A DNA stretch of 9,765 nucleotides from JBOFCO01 sp051646105 (lineage in GTDB: Bacteria; Pseudomonadota; Alphaproteobacteria; Rhodobacterales; Rhodobacteraceae): the NCBI GenBank assembly GCA_051646105.1, contig JBOFCO010000189.1, forward strand, positions 1-9,765. Reading direction: 5' to 3'. Both the position numbers and the translations under genes were made by a program. Within the stretch, counting starts at the first letter, position 1. Each line of letters opens with the position of its first letter. Below the pieces are notes generated by a model, which did no database searches, had not been told where the DNA came from, and saw nothing but the letters and a program-made list of their open reading frames with translations. Below, piece after piece: positions 1 to 6,362 of this stretch.

Positions 1-1
1 C

Positions 2-1353
2 AACATCTATTTCGGCACGCTCGACGCCCGCATCGTGGCGCTGAACCTGAAAACCGGCGATGTGGTCTGGAACAAGGAAATCGCGGAATACAAGGAAGGC
101 TATTCCTACACGGCGGCACCGCTGATCGTGAACGGACTGTCATCACCGGCAATTCCGGCGGGGAATTCGGCATCGTCGGCGAAGTGCAGGCCCGCGATGC
201 GCTGACCGGCGAAACCGTCTGGACCCGTCCGGTGATCGAAGGTCACATGGGCACGCTGAACGGCGCCGAATCCACGATGACCGGCACGCTGAACGCGACC
301 TGGCCGGGCGACCTGTGGAAAACCGGCGGGGGGGCAACCTGGCTGGGCGGTTCCTATGACATCGAAACCAATACCCTGGTTTTCGGCGCGGGCAACCCCG
401 CACCCTGGAACAGCCATCTGCGCAACGCGGGCGCCCCGGTCGAAGGCAATGCTGGCGATAACCTCTATGCTGCCAGCCGTATCGGGATCGACCCTGCCAC
501 CGGCGAAATCAAATGGCACTTCCAGACCACCCCGCGCGAGGGATGGGATTACGACGGCGTGAACGAGGTCGTCGCCTATACCGACAAGGACGGCAACAAG
601 CGCTTTGCCACCGCCGACCGGAACGGGTTCTTCTATGTGCTGAACCGTGAAGACGGCAAGTTCGTCTCGGCCAAGCCCTTTGTGAAGGATATCACCTGGG
701 CAAGCGGCGTCGACGAAACCGGTCGCCCGATCTATGTCGAGGAAAACCGGCCCGGCGATCCGTCCAAATCCGCCGATGGCGCCAAGGGCGAGGTCGTCTT
801 CTCGTCCCCGTCATTCCTGGGCGGCAAGAACTGGATGCCGATGGCCTATAGCCAGAACACCGGCCTGTTCTACGTGCCGTCGAACGAATGGGGCATGGAC
901 ATCTGGAACGAGCCGATCACCTACAAGAAGGGCGCCGCTTATCTTGGTTCCGGCTTCACCATCAAGCCGAACTATGAAGACCATATCGGCAGCCTGAAGG
1001 CGATCGATCCGGTGACCGGCGAATGGAAGTGGGAATACAAGAACGAAGCCCCGCTCTGGGGTGGCGTGATGACCACCGCCGGTGGCCTGGTATTCTTCGG
1101 CACCCCGGAAGGCGAATTCCTGGCGCTGGATGACACCACCGGTGAAACCCTGTGGTCGTTCCAGACCGGCTCCGGCATCGTCGGTCAGCCGATCACCTGG
1201 GAAATGGACGGAGAGCAGTATGTCTCGGTCATCTCGGGCTGGGGCGGCGCTGTTCCGCTCTGGGGCGGTGAAGTCGCCAAGAAGGTGAACTATCTGAACC
1301 AGGGCGGTACGCTCTGGACCTTCAAGTTGCCGAAGCAGCTCGCTTCGAACTAA
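2..1353 (+). pseudogene. pedH: PQQ-dependent alcohol dehydrogenase, PedH/ExaF type, 5'-truncated and frameshifted
   Basis: Periplasmic quinoprotein that oxidises primary alcohols to aldehydes and passes electrons to a cytochrome c. The window starts inside the gene, so the signal peptide and vicinal-Cys region are missing. Propeller tryptophan-docking motifs recur (LKTGDVVW, ALTGETVW, PATGEIKW, PVTGEWKW, DTTGETLW). Metal and catalytic residues can be placed by family knowledge: Glu at 163-165 (GGEFG), Asn at 394-396 (GAGNPAPWN), catalytic Asp at 547-549 (GWDYDG). The second Asp, at 553-555, is the residue typical of lanthanide-dependent enzymes; calcium enzymes have Ala or Ser there. The C-terminus (WGGAVPLWGG, LWTFKLPKQL) matches PedH as I remember it. 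Frame 2 reads NIYFGTLDARIV up to VNGL at 139, then breaks; frame 1 resumes with VITGNSGGEFG from 139. One G missing between 139 and 140 would explain this. It could be a sequencing error or a real null allele. A hairpin terminator follows the stop. Family assignment is strong; the pedH symbol is an orthology guess. Confidence 0.88.
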
Positions 1354-1380
1354 CCTCCTCCTTCTGTTCGAGGCTAGTCA

Positions 1381-1414
1381 GCGCGCCATCCCTGCGGGTG
1401 GCGCGCTTCTTCTT
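1381..1414 (+). terminator. Rho-independent terminator of the PQQ dehydrogenase gene
   Basis: An 11-bp GC-rich stem (arms 1381-1391 and 1396-1406, one T-G wobble) closes a CTGC tetraloop and is followed by TTCTTCTT. It lies 27 nt after the dehydrogenase stop codon. The T tract is interrupted by C but the stem is very strong. Confidence 0.8.
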
Positions 1415-1450
1415 GCCTGACAGACGGCCGACGTTGTGATGCCTGCCGGA

Positions 1451-1488
1451 CAAAGCAAAACCGGGGCGCGATGATCCGCTGCCCCGGT
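1451..1488 (-). terminator. Rho-independent terminator of the binding-protein/YVTN operon
   Basis: Read on the minus strand, an 8-bp stem (ACCGGGGC with GCCCCGGT, at 1481-1488 and 1460-1467), extended inward by GCG/CGC with one bulged base, is followed by TTTTGCTTTG. It sits about 30 nt beyond the YVTN stop. With the plus-strand terminator it insulates two convergent transcripts. Confidence 0.75.
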
Positions 1489-1517
1489 GATGACCCTCGA
1501 ATATTCGACCCGAGCGA

Positions 1518-2483
1518 TCAGCCCCCCGTCGGCCTGAACGCCGCGCCCCAGGGGAAGCGACCGACCTTGATGGACTTCACCGGCTGTCGGCTGGCGACAT
1601 CGATCACCGTCACGTCACCGGAAACGCCATTGGTGGTGAAAAGCTGCGAATGATCGCCGTTGAAGGCCATGTGCCAGACCCGCCGCCCGACCAGAACATA
1701 TTCCTCCACCTCATAGGTTTCCGCATTCACCACAGCGACATGGTTCGACGGGCCAAGGGCGACAAAGGCCGTCTTTTCATCGGGGGTGAATTCGAACCCG
1801 ACCGGCTGGATCAGATCGGCGGTCACGCCCGGCATTTCAAACCTGATCTTGGCTTTTTCCGCCTGCGTGGCGGCATCAAACACCGTCACCGTGCCGCCGA
1901 TTTCGGAACTGACCCACAGTTCGTTCGTGGTTTCCGTGAATTCGGCATGACGCGGACGGCTGTCGACAAGGGTATTTGCAAAGATCGCCTTTGTCGCAGT
2001 ATCGATCCAGTGGGCCATGTTGGTGGTTTCCGAGGTGGTGATGACCACCTTGCCGTCAGGCGATACGGCCATGCCTTCAGGCTCGATCCCGACATTGATC
2101 TGCGCCACAACGGTACGGCTTTCGGTGTCGACAACCGTGGTCACCGCATCGTCTTCGTTCGCGATGTAAAGGTGCCGGTCGTCGGGATGCAGCACGAATT
2201 GCTCGGGGTCCTCGCCCGAGGGAAGGTCATTCAGGATTTCGCCTGTGGCCGGGTCCATCACCTGCACCGTGTCGCTGTCGGACGCGCAGATGTAGACCCG
2301 GCTGAAGTCTTTGGAAAAGGTGATGCCACGCGGGCGTTCCCCGGTGGGAATGGTGCGTGTCACCTCCAGCGTGGCGGTATCGATCACACTGATTGTGTCG
2401 TCTTTTTCGTTCGTCACCCAGATTTCATCGGCGACAGCAGGAAAAGCGGTAAGTGCGAACAGAGGCGGCAGCAGAAACTTCAT
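1518..2483 (-). CDS. PQQ-dependent catabolism-associated YVTN beta-propeller protein
   Basis: Predicted secreted seven-bladed beta-propeller of 321 residues, resembling the family named PQQ-dependent catabolism-associated beta-propeller protein (TIGR03866, assigned from memory). A signal peptide covers residues 1-18 with cleavage after AVA. Blade signatures of the form [hydrophobic]-W/Y-V-T-N...V.VID recur near residues 20-35, 63-77, 104-119, 147-161, 188-203, 238-253 and 280-295, giving seven blades with none missing. No catalytic residues are evident; the molecular role in this family is not settled, and metal or redox-partner handling in the periplasm is inference. The start was chosen at the ATG giving MKFLLPPL: it follows AAGGA by a few bases and lies 2 nt after the upstream gene's stop, so translation is probably coupled. 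The open frame continues 122 codons upstream, but that part overlaps the binding-protein gene and is a shadow. It is the second and last gene of its operon. Confidence 0.9.
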   Translation of the reverse strand: MKFLLPPLFALTAFPAVADEIWVTNEKDDTISVIDTATLEVTRTIPTGERPRGITFSKDFSRVYICASDSDTVQVMDPATGEILNDLPSGEDPEQFVLHPDDRHLYIANEDDAVTTVVDTESRTVVAQINVGIEPEGMAVSPDGKVVITTSETTNMAHWIDTATKAIFANTLVDSRPRHAEFTETTNELWVSSEIGGTVTVFDAATQAEKAKIRFEMPGVTADLIQPVGFEFTPDEKTAFVALGPSNHVAVVNAETYEVEEYVLVGRRVWHMAFNGDHSQLFTTNGVSGDVTVIDVASRQPVKSIKVGRFPWGAAFRPTGG

Positions 2484-2485
2484 AT

Positions 2486-3685
2486 CTATTCCTTGAATGC
2501 TGTGCAGGCGCTGGCAGGTTCGTCCAGCCCAAGCGTGTCGGTTTCGTTCACCTGATGCAGGTAGCCGTCCAGGGGGGCCAGCGCGACCAGCGCCCGTGCA
2601 TTGGCAAGGGCGATTGGCTGGCGCAATTGCCCGTTCCAGCCGCGATAGGACAGTGCGCGCCCCTTGAACCCGTCCAGCGCAAAGGCGTCGGAAAGGATAT
2701 GCGCACGCAATGTCGCAACATCGGCCGAGTTTGTCCGGGTGACGGCCTCTCCGATCGTGCGGATCGCCACCCAGGCCGCATAGTCCTGCCCGCGCATGGT
2801 GCGTCCCGCATGATCCTCGAACCGGTTCTGAAGCTGGACAGCCCCCCATGCCTCGATCACCGGGGCCCAGGCGGTGGCGACCAGCCCGTCGGACCCGACG
2901 ACCGGGCGCGGCAGCCAGGCGTTATGTTCCACGTAGCGCCCGAAATCATCGGTAGCGTCGGCGACGATCAACACATCATGATCGGGGAAATCCTGCGTGA
3001 AGCGCGGAATTTCATCCATGGTCGATTCGCGCAGGTCGGTGTCAAAGGTCCATGCCTTTTCGGCAAGAATCTGCACCCCGAATTTTTCCGCCGACTTTCG
3101 CAGCTTGGCCGCCCAATCTGCATCGGCAGGCTGCGGCCCGGTGATCATCACCGCACGCGGCCATTGTCGGCGCACAAGGAACTGCATCAGCGCATCGGAA
3201 CGTGCGGCATCCTCGGCAGCGGTGTGCAACAGGTTCGCCCGACAGTCGGATGACCGCAGCGCCTCCTCCCCTGACGAGACGTTGAAGATCAGCGCATCTT
3301 TTGCAGCCGCCCGATCAGCCATCGTCAGGATATCCGCCCCGCTGCCTTCGACCAGAATCAGCCGCGCCTTTTTCAGCGCCTCGTCCGCCGCAACCGACAG
3401 ATCGCCGCCTGGCGGAACGAAAAGGACATCAAGACTGTAGTCATGCCCCATGAAAGTGCCGGTGGTTTTTGCATCCTCAAGCGCCACCTCTGCCCCGGCG
3501 ATACCCAGATCGTCCGGCACGGGGTCAAGGTTGGACAGCACCGGGGGGCGGTCCACGTCCTGCCGAAGATAGACGATAGGCACCTCCACTTTCGCCACAT
3601 CCTGCGCGGGCAGGATCATGGGCCAGACGGTTGCGACAGAAACAGCAAGGCCGCACAGGCGAACCTTGCGCAGTATTGTCAGCAT
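2486..3685 (-). CDS. ABC transporter substrate-binding protein of the PQQ alcohol dehydrogenase system (type-1 periplasmic fold)
   Basis: Secreted binding protein of 399 residues. An N-terminal hydrophobic signal (about 1-27, ending MILPAQ) precedes EVPIVYLRQDVDRPP. The alternating alpha/beta pattern (ARLILVEGSGAD, WPRAVMITGPQPAD, HDVLIVADATDDFG, RPVVGSDGLVAT) is that of a type-1, LivJ-like periplasmic fold. It resembles the family of binding proteins tied to PQQ alcohol dehydrogenases (TIGR03863, from memory), whose partners are an ATPase, a permease and the YVTN protein. Neither ATPase nor permease is beside it here. Cys148 and Cys394 may form a disulfide. In Pseudomonas putida the related PedA1A2BC system was reported to be needed for growth that depends on rare earths, so a role in metal acquisition is plausible; the ligand cannot be read from sequence. 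The start is set by AGGAGG 8 nt upstream; the 17 codons before it lack a ribosome site and would bury the signal peptide. Confidence 0.87.
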   Translation of the reverse strand: MLTILRKVRLCGLAVSVATVWPMILPAQDVAKVEVPIVYLRQDVDRPPVLSNLDPVPDDLGIAGAEVALEDAKTTGTFMGHDYSLDVLFVPPGGDLSVAADEALKKARLILVEGSGADILTMADRAAAKDALIFNVSSGEEALRSSDCRANLLHTAAEDAARSDALMQFLVRRQWPRAVMITGPQPADADWAAKLRKSAEKFGVQILAEKAWTFDTDLRESTMDEIPRFTQDFPDHDVLIVADATDDFGRYVEHNAWLPRPVVGSDGLVATAWAPVIEAWGAVQLQNRFEDHAGRTMRGQDYAAWVAIRTIGEAVTRTNSADVATLRAHILSDAFALDGFKGRALSYRGWNGQLRQPIALANARALVALAPLDGYLHQVNETDTLGLDEPASACTAFKE

Positions 3686-3693
3686 GAAGCGGT

Positions 3694-3699
3694 CCTCCT
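3694..3699 (-). promoter_or_regulatory. Shine-Dalgarno site of the type-1 binding-protein gene
   Basis: A perfect AGGAGG on the minus strand lies 8 nt before the ATG at 3685-3683 and fixes the start over the ATG 51 nt further upstream. Confidence 0.8.
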
Positions 3700-3834
3700 G
3701 CCCGATATCGTTCGCGCTCTGTGCAACCGGGTCCATTAGACATAGGTCGCGCCAGGTGGCGAACGGGACGAAAGTCCAATTCCCCGCCGCGCCGCAGCAT
3801 AGTAGCAGGGATCCGGAGCAGGAGAACGCTAGTC

Positions 3835-3840
3835 GGGAGG
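3835..3840 (+). promoter_or_regulatory. Shine-Dalgarno site of the pedF-like gene
   Basis: GGGAGG lies 7 nt before the ATG at 3848 and supports that start, which also gives an intact signal peptide. Confidence 0.75.
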
Positions 3841-3847
3841 AAACGCC

Positions 3848-4531
3848 ATGTCTATTCTATCGCGCCGTCTCAACATGGCTGCGGGTATCATCGTTGCCAG
3901 CGCCGGGATCGTCTGGGCGCATGGCGATGTCGCACCGCAGCCGGTCAACACCGATGCCCTGCCCGAAGTGGGCGAGGAATGGCTGACCGAAAACCCCTAT
4001 CGCGCCGAAAAAGCCGGGGATGAGGCATGGTGGCAGGCGGTCCTGATCGGCGATTCCGGTTACAACCAGAACTGCGCGCGCTGCCATGGCCTTGGTGCGG
4101 TTTCCGGTGGCCTTGCCCCCGACCTGCGCTTCCTTGAAGCTGCTGAATACGGCGATGAATGGTATGCCGAACGGTTCCAGCTTGGCTACACCCAGGACGG
4201 CACCACCAAGATGCCCGCCTTTGGCGAAGTGCTGGGCCAGAAGGCCGGATGGGCGATCCGCACCTATGTCGAGACGCGCCCCGAAGACGGCGCACTGGAT
4301 GCGCACAAGGACCGTCTGACGGCCATTCGGGATGAACTGGCAGCAGGCGGCGGCGACGAAGCCGCACTGAAGACCGAGCTGATGGAAATCGCCGCGCAGG
4401 TGGTCACCGCGTCAGGCGCACCCAAGGCCGACAGCGCCGCCCTGCGCGCCGCGCTGGCACTGGATGGCACTGCCGAAGCGAAAAAACACGCGGCCGAAAT
4501 GCTGACAATCGGCCTGTCGGCCGCACACTGA
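3848..4531 (+). CDS. pedF: PedF-like cytochrome c (c-550), electron acceptor of the PQQ alcohol dehydrogenase
   Basis: Periplasmic monohaem cytochrome c of 227 residues. A signal peptide covers residues 1-24 (cleavage after VWA, before HGDV). One haem motif, CARCH, sits at 76-80, and Met122 in TKMPAFGE is the likely sixth ligand. The segments WWQAVLIGDSGYNQNC and GLAPDLR are like PedF/cytochrome c-550, the acceptor that takes electrons from quinoprotein alcohol dehydrogenases to the terminal oxidases. The cytochrome fold is complete by about residue 145. The remaining ~80 residues form an Ala/Glu/Lys-rich stretch, probably helical, that is longer than I recall for PedF proteins. It heads a two-gene plus-strand operon; the next gene begins 1 nt after its stop. 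It lies on the same strand as the dehydrogenase but is separated from it by the minus-strand operon. Cytochrome identity is certain; the pedF assignment is by motif and context. Confidence 0.87.
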   Translation: MSILSRRLNMAAGIIVASAGIVWAHGDVAPQPVNTDALPEVGEEWLTENPYRAEKAGDEAWWQAVLIGDSGYNQNCARCHGLGAVSGGLAPDLRFLEAAEYGDEWYAERFQLGYTQDGTTKMPAFGEVLGQKAGWAIRTYVETRPEDGALDAHKDRLTAIRDELAAGGGDEAALKTELMEIAAQVVTASGAPKADSAALRAALALDGTAEAKKHAAEMLTIGLSAAH

Positions 4532-4532
4532 C

Positions 4533-5462
4533 GTGCGGCCCTTCGGTCCAATAATCGGGCTTGTGGCGGCGGGGCTGTGCCTCGCCGCTTCGCCCGCTCT
4601 GGCACGGTGTGAAAACATCGCGCCTGGGCAACGACCCCAGAACACCGCACGCGAATTCGTCGGTCAGACGATGGATGAAATCATTGAACGCGGCTTCATC
4701 ACCATCGCTGTATACGAAGATTTCGCCCCCTATTCATGGGAAGAGGACGGCCAGCCAAAGGGCGTCGATATCGAGATCGGCAAGATACTTGCCGACAGTC
4801 TGGGGGTAGAGCCGCGTTTCGACTTTGTTCAGGCGGGCGAAAACCTTCAGACCGATCTGATGACCTATATCTGGCGCGGCAGCGTCCAGCAGGAGCCGGT
4901 CAGCAATGTCATGCTGCGCGTGCCATACAATTCGGAATTCACCTGTCTTGTCGAACAGGTCGTGTTCACCGGGCAATATGCAAAGGAGGAAATCGCGATC
5001 GCCTATTCGATGGCGGCCTACCCCGATGCCATACAGAACGACGAGGACCGGCATCCCGAGGCGCCGGTTCCCGCATTTTTCCGGTTCGACACGGTCGCCG
5101 TGGAAAACGACTCGATTGCCGATTTCTATCTGACCTCCTATCCCGGCGGGGACATCGGGCCGAATATCACCCGGTTCAAGACGATGGCGGAAGGCATGCT
5201 TGCCCTGAGCGCAGGGGAGGTGATGGCCGCCATGGGGCCACGCGCGCAACTGGAGTTTGGCGCAGATGACGGTGTTGCGGTGCACAAGCCGCCTCTGGTC
5301 GGTTTTGCGACGGGAAGCTGGACCCTGGGGCTGGCCGTGCATCATAGCCACCGCGATCTGGCTTATGCGCTGGATGATGCCATCGTCGCCGCGCTCGCCG
5401 ATGGCCGGATCAAGGCCGTTTATGCCGATATGGGCCTGACCTTTTCCCCACCCGACCGCTGA
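4533..5462 (+). CDS. MoxJ-like quinoprotein dehydrogenase-associated periplasmic binding protein
   Basis: Secreted protein of 309 residues in the solute-binding family 3 superfamily. The signal peptide ends at ALA, about residue 24. The lobe-1 signature is ITIAVYEDFAPYSWEEDG followed by GVDIEIGKILADSLGVEPRF at roughly 56-96. MoxJ-type features such as LMTYIWRG and SNVMLRVPYNSEF follow. It resembles the group named quinoprotein dehydrogenase-associated ABC substrate-binding protein (TIGR03871, from memory). Members such as MoxJ and XoxJ are encoded with PQQ dehydrogenases, and XoxJ has been proposed to help activate the enzyme rather than to import a solute. Cys26 and Cys138 could form a disulfide. 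The start is a GTG 1 nt after the pedF stop with only a weak ribosome site, so translational coupling is likely. The gene ends 9 bp from the convergent apbE gene, with no hairpin between them. Serving the permease at 8545 is possible but less likely. Confidence 0.85.
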   Translation: MRPFGPIIGLVAAGLCLAASPALARCENIAPGQRPQNTAREFVGQTMDEIIERGFITIAVYEDFAPYSWEEDGQPKGVDIEIGKILADSLGVEPRFDFVQAGENLQTDLMTYIWRGSVQQEPVSNVMLRVPYNSEFTCLVEQVVFTGQYAKEEIAIAYSMAAYPDAIQNDEDRHPEAPVPAFFRFDTVAVENDSIADFYLTSYPGGDIGPNITRFKTMAEGMLALSAGEVMAAMGPRAQLEFGADDGVAVHKPPLVGFATGSWTLGLAVHHSHRDLAYALDDAIVAALADGRIKAVYADMGLTFSPPDR

Positions 5463-5471
5463 CCGGCCCGC

Positions 5472-6362
5472 TCAGATCACGTGCATTCCGCCGGTGAAAT
5501 CAACAAGCGCCACGCGGCCGAGCGTGGAAAGCTGCCCGCGCAGCGCAAGAATTTCATCCTCGGTGGCAAAAACCAGTGCCGTCGAAAGCGCATCGGCCAG
5601 TGTTGCGCTGTCGGCCTCGACCGCAACGGTGGACCAGATCGGTTTTTCGCCGCGTGCCGACAGGATATGCGGTTGCCCGCCGACAAGCATCGCGCGGGGG
5701 CTTGATACGGCCAGCGCGCGGCTGCGCAGGGTGAACTGCCCGACAAGCCCTGCGTCCGGGTCCTCGACCCCCAACCGGAACGGCCCATCCAGGGTGGCGA
5801 CCTCTCCCAGCTGGATCAGGGCGCGTGAAAACCCGCGTTCGGCCAGCAGTGCCGCCACCAGATCGGCGGCATGACCCTGCGCAATCCCGTTCAACGTCAG
5901 TTCCTGGCCACCGCCCAGAACCAGATCCGCACCATCTCGCCTTGGCATCCGCCAGCCGACGCGGGCCTGTGCCGCAACCACGTCGCCGCCCGTCGCCAGT
6001 GCTTGCCACAAGGGTTGGACCGAAGGATCGAAGCGCCCTGCCGTAAAGCGGTTTACCTCATCCGCATGGGCAAGCAGCCCCTCGAACCGGGCGGTGGCTT
6101 CGACCCGTCCGGCGGCGTTCAACCGCGACAGCCGTGATGTCGGGCGATACAGGCTGAAATCCTGCTCCACATCGTCGATAAGCCGCGCCACGGCCTGCAC
6201 GGCCGCCTTTGCGCGCTGCGGTTCGCCCCACAACCGCAATTCGGCATCCGCGCCCATGGCCACACCGCGCCAGATCACTTCCTGCTCTGGCGCTTTCGCC
6301 CGCACCGGGATCGGCACGACCGCCGCAGCAGCACAGATCAACAGCCGACGGCGCGCGATCAT
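5472..6362 (-). CDS. apbE: FAD:protein FMN transferase (ApbE/NosX family)
   Basis: Transfers FMN from FAD to a Ser/Thr of a periplasmic target protein, using Mg2+. The 296 residues show the family motifs in order: FDPSVQPLW at 111-119, LNGIAQGHAADLVAALLAERGF at about 157-178 (family GIAKGY form with Gln for Lys), ALIQLGEVATLDG at 181-193, PHILSARGEKP at 231-241, and SATLADALSTALVF at 252-265, the Asp/Thr metal-binding loop. The N-terminus, ARRRLLICAAAAVV, has adjacent arginines before a hydrophobic stretch, compatible with Tat export as known for NosX. The usual DPRTG after His-Ile is replaced by SARGEKP. The start ATG overlaps the stop of the NosR-like gene by 4 bp (ATGA), so the two are co-translated. 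The natural substrate is the FMN domain of that neighbour. Confidence 0.92.
   Translation of the reverse strand: MIARRRLLICAAAAVVPIPVRAKAPEQEVIWRGVAMGADAELRLWGEPQRAKAAVQAVARLIDDVEQDFSLYRPTSRLSRLNAAGRVEATARFEGLLAHADEVNRFTAGRFDPSVQPLWQALATGGDVVAAQARVGWRMPRRDGADLVLGGGQELTLNGIAQGHAADLVAALLAERGFSRALIQLGEVATLDGPFRLGVEDPDAGLVGQFTLRSRALAVSSPRAMLVGGQPHILSARGEKPIWSTVAVEADSATLADALSTALVFATEDEILALRGQLSTLGRVALVDFTGGMHVI

Larger units (their letters stand above)
3686..3847. promoter_or_regulatory. Divergent intergenic region between the binding-protein operon and the pedF operon
   Basis: These 162 bp separate two divergent genes and must carry both promoters unless transcription enters from further away. 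I could not identify a convincing -35/-10 pair in either direction. An imperfect dyad (CGCC, AGGT, GGCG) lies at about 3750-3761, and a short GGAC-GAAA-GTCC hairpin at 3766-3777. Shared control of both operons by one regulator is likely from the layout, but no operator can be named. Confidence 0.45.

Noticed and set aside
184..1353. Separate 389-residue protein starting at GTG 184
   Set aside because: It is the downstream part of the frameshifted dehydrogenase; homology continues upstream of 184 in the same frame to 139 and then in frame 2.
1497..1508. Perfect 12-bp palindrome TCGAATATTCGA
   Set aside because: It lies between convergent gene ends, next to the minus-strand terminator, with no promoter nearby; a palindrome of this length can arise by chance and no function is supported.
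1650..2555. 301-codon open frame on the plus strand
   Set aside because: It lies opposite the YVTN propeller gene, whose seven regular blades leave no doubt about the true strand.
2484..2849. 122-codon upstream extension of the YVTN gene
   Set aside because: It overlaps the binding-protein gene in another frame and would bury a good signal peptide; ATG at 2483 has AAGGA before it.
2453..3253. 266-codon open frame on the plus strand
   Set aside because: It is antisense to the type-1 binding protein, has no ribosome site and shows no recognisable motif.
3748..3777. Short dyads in the pedF divergent spacer as operators or riboswitch parts
   Set aside because: The arms are only 4-5 bp with mismatches and no aptamer-like architecture; mentioned only as content of the spacer.
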